This document shows, in pieces, positions 1 to 7,446 of a stretch of 7,853 nucleotides of DNA. Within the stretch, counting starts at the first letter, position 1, and each line of letters starts with the position of its first letter. The notes under the pieces were generated by a model that ran no database searches, was not told where the DNA came from, and worked only from the letters and a program-made list of their open reading frames with translations. The position numbers were made by a program, and so were the translations under genes. The DNA lies in contig JAKCCP010000036.1 in assembly GCA_021841985.1 (NCBI GenBank), positions 1-7,853 on the forward strand. The letters run 5' to 3'. The stretch is from Pseudomonadota bacterium. Lineage in GTDB: Bacteria; Pseudomonadota; Alphaproteobacteria; Acetobacterales; Acetobacteraceae.

Positions 1-1826
<1,826 letters not shown>

Positions 1827-1831
1827 CGCCG

Positions 1832-1838
1832 CCTCCTT
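1832..1838 (-). promoter_or_regulatory. Strong ribosome binding site of bchY
   Basis: On the minus strand the bchX stop codon TAA runs directly into AAGGAGG (TAAGGAGG), with 5 nt to the bchY ATG at 1826. This fixes the bchY start and suggests bchX-bchY translation is coupled. Confidence 0.8.
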
Positions 1839-2811
1839 ACGCATCCTCGTAGAGAACTTCGAGCGACGGCTTCGCGAGCACCGCGGCGCTGGCACACATA
1901 TCCTCGATCCGAGCCGGATCGAGTGTGACGCCACGCCCCACCGTTTCGCCTTTGAACAAGCTGAGCAGCGCCTCCTGCGCGAGCGGTCGGGGGCGAAGCG
2001 GCGGTGCCTCGGCGGTGGCGGTCGCGAGCGCTTCGAACAATCCCCCGAAGCGTTCCCCGCTGCGGCCAATGATCTCATAGCTTGCGCTTTTGCGGCGGAT
2101 CTCATCATCAGCGGGAATCGCCGCGAGTACCGGGATGCCGGCCGCGGCGGCAAAGGCCGCGGCCTCGCCGGTGCCGTCATCCTTATTGATCACGAGACCG
2201 GCGACACCGACATTGCCGCCGAGCTTGTGGAAATATTCCACTGCCGAACACACATTGTTCGCGACGTAAAGCGATTGCAGATCGTTCGAGCCGACGACGA
2301 TCACTTTCTGGCACATATCGCGCGCGATCGGCAGGCCGAAGCCGCCGCACACGACATCGCCCAAGAAATCGAGCAAAACGTAATCGAAATCCCAATCATG
2401 GAAACCGAGTTTTTCGAGCAGCTCGAAACCATGGATGATCCCACGCCCGCCGCAGCCGCGCCCGACCTCCGGCCCACCGAGTTCCATCGCGAACACACCG
2501 TCGCGTTTGAAACAGACATCGCTGATCGTCACCTCCTCGCCGGCGAGCTTTTTGCGCGACGAGGTTTCGATGATGGTGGGACAGCTTCTCCCGCCGAACA
2601 GCAAAGAGGTGGTATCGCTTTTCGGATCGCACCCAATCAGCAGCACGCGCTTGCCCTGCTGGGCCATCATGTAGCTGAGATTGGCGAGGGTGAAGCTTTT
2701 GCCGATCCCGCCTTTGCCATAAATCGCGATGATCTGTTTTTTTCCGAATTTGTCCGACCCCGTGCGATGTGGCGCCTCAGGCGCCGGGTGAGGCTTTGGC
2801 ATTGCGGTCAT
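1837..2811 (-). CDS. bchX: Chlorophyllide a reductase iron protein, subunit X
   Basis: BchX is the NifH-like ATPase that passes electrons to BchYZ in chlorophyllide a reductase. The 324-residue product has a P-loop YGKGGIGKS (31-39), a switch-like CDPKSDTTSLLFGG segment (61-74), and the two cysteines expected to bridge a [4Fe-4S] cluster across the dimer: Cys120 (GRGCGGRG) and Cys155 (GDVVCGGFGLP). VLLDFLGD (145-152) matches the Walker B/switch II region. Three in-frame ATGs lie close together (2817, 2811, 2802). I chose 2811 because GGAGGG lies 7 nt upstream and the ATG overlaps the bchC stop in an ATGA, typical of coupled translation. No damage is visible. The alternative family members BchL and NifH are less likely given the bchC-X-Y-Z context. 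Confidence 0.95.
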   Translation of the reverse strand: MTAMPKPHPAPEAPHRTGSDKFGKKQIIAIYGKGGIGKSFTLANLSYMMAQQGKRVLLIGCDPKSDTTSLLFGGRSCPTIIETSSRKKLAGEEVTISDVCFKRDGVFAMELGGPEVGRGCGGRGIIHGFELLEKLGFHDWDFDYVLLDFLGDVVCGGFGLPIARDMCQKVIVVGSNDLQSLYVANNVCSAVEYFHKLGGNVGVAGLVINKDDGTGEAAAFAAAAGIPVLAAIPADDEIRRKSASYEIIGRSGERFGGLFEALATATAEAPPLRPRPLAQEALLSLFKGETVGRGVTLDPARIEDMCASAAVLAKPSLEVLYEDA

Positions 2812-3812
2812 GAGCATACCCTCCAATCGAGAATCATTTTGAGGCAAGCGGGATCGCCAAAAGCGGTGCGATAGGCGGCATCGGCGGTGGTGGCGGCGGC
2901 GCGGTGGGTGATCAGCCCGGCGAGCGACAACCGCCCCGCCTCCACCATGTCGCGCACCGCCGCGAGATCGCCCGCGGCCCATTCCGCCGCCACCCGCAGC
3001 CGCGCCTCGCGCAGGAAAGCCGGAGGAAAGGCAAAGGAAAGCGGCTCGGCGTAAAATCCCGCCAGCACGATCTCACCACCGCGCGCGAGCTTGGCGATCA
3101 GACGATCGAGCGCCGCCGAATCGCCACTCGCCTCGAAGATCGCGCGATAGCCCTCCCGCCGATCCTCCTCCGGGGCGATCACCTGATAGCCGCTCGCCCC
3201 CGCGGCGCGCGCGGGATTGCGCTCCCACACCACGGGCGGCGGCGCGCCGATGGCGAGCGTGAGACGCGCGAGCAGGCGGCCGAGAACGCCGTGGCCAACG
3301 ATCAGGTCGGGCGGCACGCAGGTTGCGGCACCAGGGGAAGCGGGAGCGGACGATGTCGCATCCGGCGCAGAGGCGTTGGCGGCGGCGGGGCTTTGCATCG
3401 CGTGCCACGCGGTCGCGGCAAGCGCCAGCAGCACCGCCTCCTCGCCGAGATGCTCAGCGAGCGGCAGCACGCGCCGCCCGGGCGCCACCAGATGCCGCGC
3501 CGCGCCGCCGAACAGGCCACGCACGGCACCGCTCCAGCGCGCACCGGGGACAAACACCCGCGCCCCCTGTCGTGTGCCAGAAGCGGCGCCGGCCGCAACG
3601 ACACGGCCGACGGACTCATAGCCAGGAATAAGCGGATACCCCATGCCGGGAAAGGGCGGCATACGGCCTGACCACAGCAGACGCTCGGTGCCGGTGCTGA
3701 TCCCGCTCCACTCGACCTCGACCACGACCTCGTCTTCGCCAGGCGTCGCCAACGGAAGACGCCGAAGGGCGAGATGTTCAGGTCGCTCCATGACCACGGC
3801 AATCGTATCCAT
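2808..3812 (-). CDS. bchC: Bacteriochlorophyllide a dehydrogenase (3-hydroxyethyl bacteriochlorophyllide dehydrogenase)
   Basis: BchC oxidises the 3-hydroxyethyl side chain to the acetyl group late in bacteriochlorophyll a synthesis. It is a medium-chain-dehydrogenase relative. The 334-residue product begins MDTIAVVMERPEHLALRRLP. It has the family segments WSGISTGTERLLWSG (35-49), a PGMGYPLIPGYESVGRVV region (55-72), and a Rossmann motif GHGVLG (173-178). Just before the Rossmann motif is an Ala/Pro/Ser-rich stretch (about 141-166) that looks like a lineage-specific linker. The ATG at 3812 was preferred over an upstream in-frame start because the conserved N-terminus begins there. GGGAG lies 10 nt upstream. 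Its own promoter region precedes it, and its stop overlaps the bchX start. Confidence 0.93.
   Translation of the reverse strand: MDTIAVVMERPEHLALRRLPLATPGEDEVVVEVEWSGISTGTERLLWSGRMPPFPGMGYPLIPGYESVGRVVAAGAASGTRQGARVFVPGARWSGAVRGLFGGAARHLVAPGRRVLPLAEHLGEEAVLLALAATAWHAMQSPAAANASAPDATSSAPASPGAATCVPPDLIVGHGVLGRLLARLTLAIGAPPPVVWERNPARAAGASGYQVIAPEEDRREGYRAIFEASGDSAALDRLIAKLARGGEIVLAGFYAEPLSFAFPPAFLREARLRVAAEWAAGDLAAVRDMVEAGRLSLAGLITHRAAATTADAAYRTAFGDPACLKMILDWRVCS
2819..2824 (-). promoter_or_regulatory. Ribosome binding site of bchX inside the end of bchC
   Basis: GGAGGG on the minus strand, 7 nt before the ATG at 2811. It selects that ATG over the neighbours at 2817 (too close) and 2802 (rather far), and it lies within the last codons of bchC. 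Confidence 0.7.
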
Positions 3813-3827
3813 CCTTGGACATCTCCC

Positions 3828-3850
3828 GCGACCGGGGGGTCGCTTTTTAT
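3828..3850. other. GC-rich hairpin with T-tract in the bchC leader
   Basis: GCGACC at 3828-3833 pairs with GGTCGC at 3838-3843 around a GGGG loop and is followed on the plus strand by CTTTTTA. Read on the plus strand this has the form of a short intrinsic terminator, although no plus-strand gene ends here. On the minus strand the same hairpin would sit in the bchC 5' untranslated region, just upstream of the GGGAG ribosome binding site, where it could stabilise the mRNA or affect translation. Confidence 0.4.
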
Positions 3851-3854
3851 CAAG

Positions 3855-3872
3855 TGTCACTGTAGATTGACT
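3855..3872. promoter_or_regulatory. PpsR/CrtJ-like operator upstream of bchC
   Basis: TGTC-N10-GACT matches seven of the eight fixed bases of the PpsR/CrtJ consensus TGTC-N10-GACA. PpsR/CrtJ is the redox- and light-responsive repressor of photosynthesis genes, and bchC is a known target in Rhodobacter. The site overlaps the predicted -10 element of the bchC promoter, a position suited to repression. The function is inferred from motif and context only. Confidence 0.5.
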
Positions 3873-3886
3873 AATGTAATCGTCAA
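3859..3886 (-). promoter_or_regulatory. Candidate sigma70-type bchC promoter
   Basis: On the minus strand, TTGACG (3886-3881) is followed after 16 nt by TACAGT (3864-3859), a fair match to -35 and -10 elements. This would start transcription about 40 nt before the bchC ATG. It lies in the only AT-rich interval between crtF and bchC. With the crtF 5' end missing, it may be the sole promoter for bchCXY here. Confidence 0.4.
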
Positions 3887-3900
3887 GTGAATTTTACATT
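3873..3900. repeat. AATGTAA-N14-TTACATT inverted repeat
   Basis: Perfect 7-bp arms at 3873-3879 and 3894-3900 are spaced by 21 bp centre to centre, about two helical turns. They lie just upstream of the candidate bchC promoter. The arms contain TGT and ACA, but the spacing (18 nt) does not fit the PpsR consensus. This could be a binding site for another dimeric regulator. Confidence 0.35.
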
Positions 3901-3907
3901 CCGGCAG

Positions 3908-5014
3908 TTACTGAGCCTCTGCCAAGAGCGCGCCAACCAGCAGCGGGCGACGGGTGGGAAGCCGGCGGACACCACGAAACCCGGCACTTTCCAGCAAAGC
4001 GGCGAGGGCGGCGGGCGGGCGCGGCCGGCCGCGCCCCATCGCCAGCAGATAAAAATGGAAGTAGGCGGCAACCGGCTCCGCCCCGGCGACGCCGGCCATC
4101 GGCTCGGCGACCAAGAGCCGCGCCCCCGGCGATAGCGCGCGGTGGACGGCGAGAAGGAGGCGAAGCACGCTCGCGTCATCGTGATCATGCAGCACCCGCA
4201 CCAGGGTCACGAGATCGGCGCCGGCGGGAAGCTCATCCGTGAGAAAATCCCCGCCATACGCCAGCGCCCGCCCTTCGAGCCCAGCGGCGGCGAAACGCCT
4301 TCGCGCCCGCGCGGCAACCGCCGGAAGATCGAACAGAATCAGACGGAGCGCTGGCGCGCGCGCCGCGGCGGCAATCACGAACGCCCCTTCCCCACCGCCG
4401 ATATCGAGCAGAACGCGATGGCGGTGACAGGGATAGGCGTCGAGGATGTCACCGGCGATCAATGGCTGCGAGGCCGCCATCAAGGCGCCATAGGCCGCGA
4501 CCGCCGCCGCCGAGAGTTGGGCCGGGGCCTCTCCCGTGGCATAGGGCCAGAATCGGGCGAGCGCGATCTCCCCGCGCGTGCCGCGCAGCAAAGCCACCGG
4601 ATCGGCAAGATCGGCATAGAACATGTCATGATGCGCAATCATCGCGGCGATCGCCGGGTTGCCCGCGAGCACGGCACCGAGCGGGCCGAGCGCAAACCGG
4701 CCCTGGCGGCGCGGCTCGGCAATCCCGAGCGCTGCCGCGGCTTCGAGCAGACAGCGCGCCGCCGCCTCGGTCAGATCGAGCCTCGCCGCGAGACCTGGGG
4801 CGGTTGGCGCTTCCTCGGCGAGGATTGAGACAAGATCGAAACGCACCACCGCGAGCAGGATCTGCGAATAGACGAAACCCGCGACAAGATCGAACAGCTC
4901 TCGCGCGCGGCGCGCGGCGACGCCCGGGGGCAAGCCTCGCGAAGCCTGCCTCGGCGGGCTCCGGCTGGATGTCGGCCCGACGGTTCTCACCCTGCGTGCG
5001 GTGTTCGCCGACAT
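3908..5014 (-). CDS. crtF: Demethylspheroidene O-methyltransferase, N-terminus lost and replaced
   Basis: CrtF transfers a methyl group from S-adenosylmethionine to the 1-hydroxyl of acyclic carotenoids (demethylspheroidene, hydroxy-carotenoids) late in spheroidene/spirilloxanthin synthesis. Family similarity begins near residue 32 of this 368-residue frame (RARELFDLVAGFVYSQILLA, 37-56) and runs to the end. It includes the SAM-binding DIGGGEG (204-210), the acidic LILFDLPAV (225-233) and VRVLHDHDD (272-280). The first ~31 residues are not CrtF-like. They are the antisense of crtD coding sequence, and the ATG at 5014 has no ribosome binding site. Known CrtF proteins have an extra N-terminal segment of a few dozen residues before the RARALFD region, and this appears to have been deleted. 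The methyltransferase fold is complete, but the dimerisation segment, natural start and promoter are missing, so activity is doubtful. Confidence 0.85.
   Translation of the reverse strand: MSANTARRVRTVGPTSSRSPPRQASRGLPPGVAARRARELFDLVAGFVYSQILLAVVRFDLVSILAEEAPTAPGLAARLDLTEAAARCLLEAAAALGIAEPRRQGRFALGPLGAVLAGNPAIAAMIAHHDMFYADLADPVALLRGTRGEIALARFWPYATGEAPAQLSAAAVAAYGALMAASQPLIAGDILDAYPCHRHRVLLDIGGGEGAFVIAAAARAPALRLILFDLPAVAARARRRFAAAGLEGRALAYGGDFLTDELPAGADLVTLVRVLHDHDDASVLRLLLAVHRALSPGARLLVAEPMAGVAGAEPVAAYFHFYLLAMGRGRPRPPAALAALLESAGFRGVRRLPTRRPLLVGALLAEAQ
4904..4925. other. crtF/crtD head-to-head junction (probable deletion breakpoint)
   Basis: CrtF similarity on the minus strand extends to about 4921. 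CrtD similarity on the plus strand starts at about 4914 or before. The two therefore meet or overlap by only a few bases, with no intergenic DNA, start codons or promoters between them. The point carries a tandem 7-mer, CGCGCGG twice (4904-4917), possible microhomology for the rearrangement. The crtE gene that separates crtD and crtF in Rhodobacter-type clusters is absent. Confidence 0.7.
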
Positions 5015-6356
5015 CTTCGCCCGCGCCGGCGCCCGGCTCGAGGATTACCTCACGCTCCATCCCGCGGACATTCTCGCGCGCCATGCCTGGAGCGCCGAGG
5101 AGCGGCTTGATCTGTTCGCCGCACGCGAGCGCACGATCGACGCCATCGGCGCCTTCGCGGGGGCGGCGGAAGCCGCCGGCTATCGCCGCTTCATCGCTGA
5201 TGCTGGCCGCCTCTATGCCGCTCTCGATGCCAGTTTTCTGCGCGCCGGCCAGCCCAGCTTGCTCGGCGTGCTGCGTCGCGCGGGACCGGGCGGGCTACGC
5301 GCGCTTGCCGGCGTTTCGCGGTTTCGCACACTCTGGCAAGCGCTCGAAACCTATTTCCGCGACCCACGGTTGCGCCAGCTCTTCGGCCGCTATGCCACCT
5401 ATTGCGGCGCCTCACCCTTTCTCGCGCCAGCGACACTGATGCTGATCGCGCATGTCGAACAAGAGGGGGTGTGGCTGGTCGAGGGCGGCATGTACCGCCT
5501 CGCCACCGCGCTCGCGGGGCTGGCGACGGCGCGCGGGGCGATCATCCGCTATGAGAGCGAGGTCACCTCGATCGACGCCGCTGGCGGCCGGGTGGCCGGC
5601 GTCACCTTGGCCTCGGGCGAGGTGGTTGCGGCCAACGCGGTGATTGTCAACGCCGACAGCCGCGCTCTCGCCATCGGCCTGTTCGGACCGGCGGCGCGGG
5701 CAGCGCTGCCGCGCCAATGCGCGCGCGCGCCGGCTTCGCTGTCGGCGATCACCTGGGCGATGCTCGCATCCGCGCGCGGGTTTCCGCTGCTTCGCCACAC
5801 CGTGTTCTTTGCCCGCGACTACGCCGCCGAATTCGAGGCCATCCTCAGCCGCGGCGAGAGTCCCGCGGAACCAACCGTCTATGTCTGCGCCGAAGATCGC
5901 GGCGCGCGCGAGGCGCCGCCCCCGGCGGGGGCGGAACGGTTATTTCTGATCGTCAACGCCCCGGCGGCGCGCGCGGCTCGCCCCCTCACCGATGCGGAGA
6001 TCGAACGATGCGAAACGCGGGCATTTTCCCTCCTCGAGCGGGCGGGGCTGACCCTGGAGCCGCGGCCAGGAGCGATGCGACGCACCACGCCGGCGGAGTT
6101 CGCATCCCTGTTCCCAGCGAGCGAGGGAGCACTTTACGGCCGCGCGCTCCATGGCTGGCGGGCGGCCTTCCGCCGCCCCGCGGCGCCGACCCGTCTGCCG
6201 GGGCTCTATCTCGCCGGGGGGAGCGTGCATCCCGGGCCGGGAGTGCCGATGGCGGCGCTTTCGGGACAGCTCGCGGCGGCGCGGGTGCTCGCGGACCTGG
6301 CTTCGACGTCGCGATCCCGCCAGGTGGCTATGCCTGGTGGTATCTCGATGCGCTGA
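5001..6356 (+). CDS. crtD: Carotenoid 3,4-desaturase (methoxyneurosporene dehydrogenase), N-terminally truncated
   Basis: CrtD is an FAD-dependent CrtI-family desaturase that introduces the 3,4 double bond into hydroxy/methoxy-carotenoids. From the first usable start, GTG at 5001, the product is 451 residues. Its C-terminal signature LAGGSVHPGPGVPMAALSG (404-422) is diagnostic. The open frame continues upstream of 5001 with further CrtD sequence (PGGKPREA at about 4923-4946, then LDVGPTVLTLRAVF), back to about 4914. There it merges into antisense crtF and meets a TAG at 4869. No start codon exists in that extension. The GxGxxG dinucleotide-binding N-terminus, some 30-40 residues that every CrtD needs to hold FAD, is absent. 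The gene has therefore lost its 5' end and promoter and is probably non-functional. The C-terminal coding region overlaps the start of the conserved crtC frame. Confidence 0.85.
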   Translation: MFADIFARAGARLEDYLTLHPADILARHAWSAEERLDLFAARERTIDAIGAFAGAAEAAGYRRFIADAGRLYAALDASFLRAGQPSLLGVLRRAGPGGLRALAGVSRFRTLWQALETYFRDPRLRQLFGRYATYCGASPFLAPATLMLIAHVEQEGVWLVEGGMYRLATALAGLATARGAIIRYESEVTSIDAAGGRVAGVTLASGEVVAANAVIVNADSRALAIGLFGPAARAALPRQCARAPASLSAITWAMLASARGFPLLRHTVFFARDYAAEFEAILSRGESPAEPTVYVCAEDRGAREAPPPAGAERLFLIVNAPAARAARPLTDAEIERCETRAFSLLERAGLTLEPRPGAMRRTTPAEFASLFPASEGALYGRALHGWRAAFRRPAAPTRLPGLYLAGGSVHPGPGVPMAALSGQLAAARVLADLASTSRSRQVAMPGGISMR

Positions 6357-6382
6357 GCGCCGATGGCGAGCACGGCATCACC

Positions 6383-7246
6383 GTGATCGCCTTCATTGGC
6401 AGCGTCTTCTCCCCGTATTACGCGGCCGCGCGCCGCTGGGGCGCCGCTGATCCGCTCGCCCATTGCGCCCTCAACGTCGCGCTCTATGGGGGCGCTCGCA
6501 AGCGCTGGGCGATGACCGAGCGTGGCCGGCACCGGCTGTCGCGCAGCGCCGACGCGCTCGCCATCGGGCCGAGCACGCTGAGCTGGGACGAGACCGGTCT
6601 CACGGTGCGGATCAACGAGGTGACGGCGCCGTGGCCATCGCGCATCCAGGGTGTCGTTCGCCTGCACTGCCCGCGGATCGCCGAGGAAAGCATCGCCCTC
6701 GACGCCGCCGGCCAACATCGGTGGCGGCCGATCGCGCCGGTCGCGGACGCCGAGATCGCCCTGACCCGCCCGGCTCTCTGCTGGTCGGGGCCGGCCTATC
6801 TCGACAGCAATTTCGGCGCGGTGCCGCTGGAGAGCGATTTCAGCGGCTGGAGCTGGAGCCGCACCACGCTCCGCGGCGGCACCGTTGTGCTCTATGACGT
6901 CATCCCCCGTATCGGCGCGCGTGCCCCGCTCGCGCGGTATTATGCGCGGAGCGGCGATGTCATCACTTTGGTGCCGCCGCCGCCGGTCACGCTGACGCCG
7001 ACACGCTGGCGGCTATCACGCGCGACCCGCGCCGAAGCCGGCGCGAAAATTCAGGCAACGCTCGAAGATACGCCGTTTTACGCCCGCTCTCTGGTGGCGA
7101 CGCGGCTTCTCGGCCAAGCGGCGACGGCGATGCACGAAACCCTCGCTCTCGATCGCTTCCGCGCGGCCTGGGTGCAGGCGATGCTGCCGTTCCGCATGCC
7201 GCGCTGGTCGGGCGCGGGCGGCAGGCCGGGGTTGCACGCCTCCTGA
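6383..7246 (+). CDS. crtC: Carotenoid 1,2-hydratase (hydroxyneurosporene synthase)
   Basis: CrtC adds water to the terminal 1,2 double bond of neurosporene or lycopene, giving the 1-hydroxyl that CrtF later methylates. From GTG at 6383 the product is 287 residues, starting with IAFIGSVFSPYY. From memory this is close to where Rhodobacter CrtC starts, at about 280 residues. Diagnostic segments include NVALYG (31-36), WAMTERGR (42-49), and GPAYLDSNFGAVPLE-SDFSGWSWSR (136-160), with Asp141 in the region thought to be catalytic. The reading frame remains family-like upstream to about 6302 (FDVAIPPGGYAWWYLDALS), inside crtD. No ATG, GTG or TTG occurs in this frame between 6008 and 6383, so either GTG 6383 is used or a non-standard start is. 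No clear ribosome binding site precedes 6383, so coupling to crtD translation is likely. Confidence 0.88.
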   Translation: MIAFIGSVFSPYYAAARRWGAADPLAHCALNVALYGGARKRWAMTERGRHRLSRSADALAIGPSTLSWDETGLTVRINEVTAPWPSRIQGVVRLHCPRIAEESIALDAAGQHRWRPIAPVADAEIALTRPALCWSGPAYLDSNFGAVPLESDFSGWSWSRTTLRGGTVVLYDVIPRIGARAPLARYYARSGDVITLVPPPPVTLTPTRWRLSRATRAEAGAKIQATLEDTPFYARSLVATRLLGQAATAMHETLALDRFRAAWVQAMLPFRMPRWSGAGGRPGLHAS

Positions 7247-7265
7247 TCATGCGCTGAGCGGCAGG

Positions 7266-7406
7266 CTATTCGTCAGCCACGGGCGTCACTGGATCCTTTG
7301 CCTTAGCCGCGCGCAGCCGCCGCAGCGCGCGGCGGGTGCGCACCAGCTCGATGATCGCGAGCGCCAACACGATCCCTTCGATCAAAAGCCATTCCCAGCG
7401 AAACAT
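7266..7406 (-). CDS. Small single-span membrane protein between crtC and crtB
   Basis: This 46-residue protein begins MFRWEWLLIEGIVLALAIIE. It has one predicted transmembrane helix (about 5-21) followed by a strongly basic stretch RTRRALRRLRAAKAK (23-37), so by the positive-inside rule the C-terminus should face the cytoplasm. I do not recognise a family. The start is well supported: GGGAGGAGA on the minus strand places GGAGG 7 nt before the ATG, the best ribosome binding site in the window. It lies 40 nt downstream of crtB on the same strand and is probably co-transcribed with it. It stops 19 nt from the convergent crtC stop. In Rhodobacter this slot holds tspO, but this protein is far too short to be TspO. 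A role in membrane anchoring or organisation of carotenoid enzymes is possible but only inferred from position. Confidence 0.7.
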   Translation of the reverse strand: MFRWEWLLIEGIVLALAIIELVRTRRALRRLRAAKAKDPVTPVADE

Positions 7407-7413
7407 CGCCTCT

Positions 7414-7418
7414 CCTCC
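7414..7418 (-). promoter_or_regulatory. Strong ribosome binding site of the 46-aa membrane protein
   Basis: GGAGG within GGGAGGAGA on the minus strand, 7 nt from the ATG at 7406. It marks this ATG, rather than any longer upstream frame, as the real start. Confidence 0.75.
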
Positions 7419-7446
7419 CGCGTCTCGGCGAACGCCGCCAGGCCGC

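Noticed and set aside
3855..3900. FNR/FixK box (TTGAT-N4-ATCAA)
   Set aside because: The TTGAC...GTCAA arms are 10 nt apart instead of 4 and one base differs in each arm.
5717..6382. Long upstream extension of the crtC frame from an ATG at 5717
   Set aside because: It overlaps crtD in another frame and its composition is shadow-like until about 6302. Real CrtC similarity does not extend so far.
7244..7268. Bidirectional terminator between the convergent crtC and 46-aa gene
   Set aside because: Only 19 nt separate the stops and no GC stem with a T-tract is visible.
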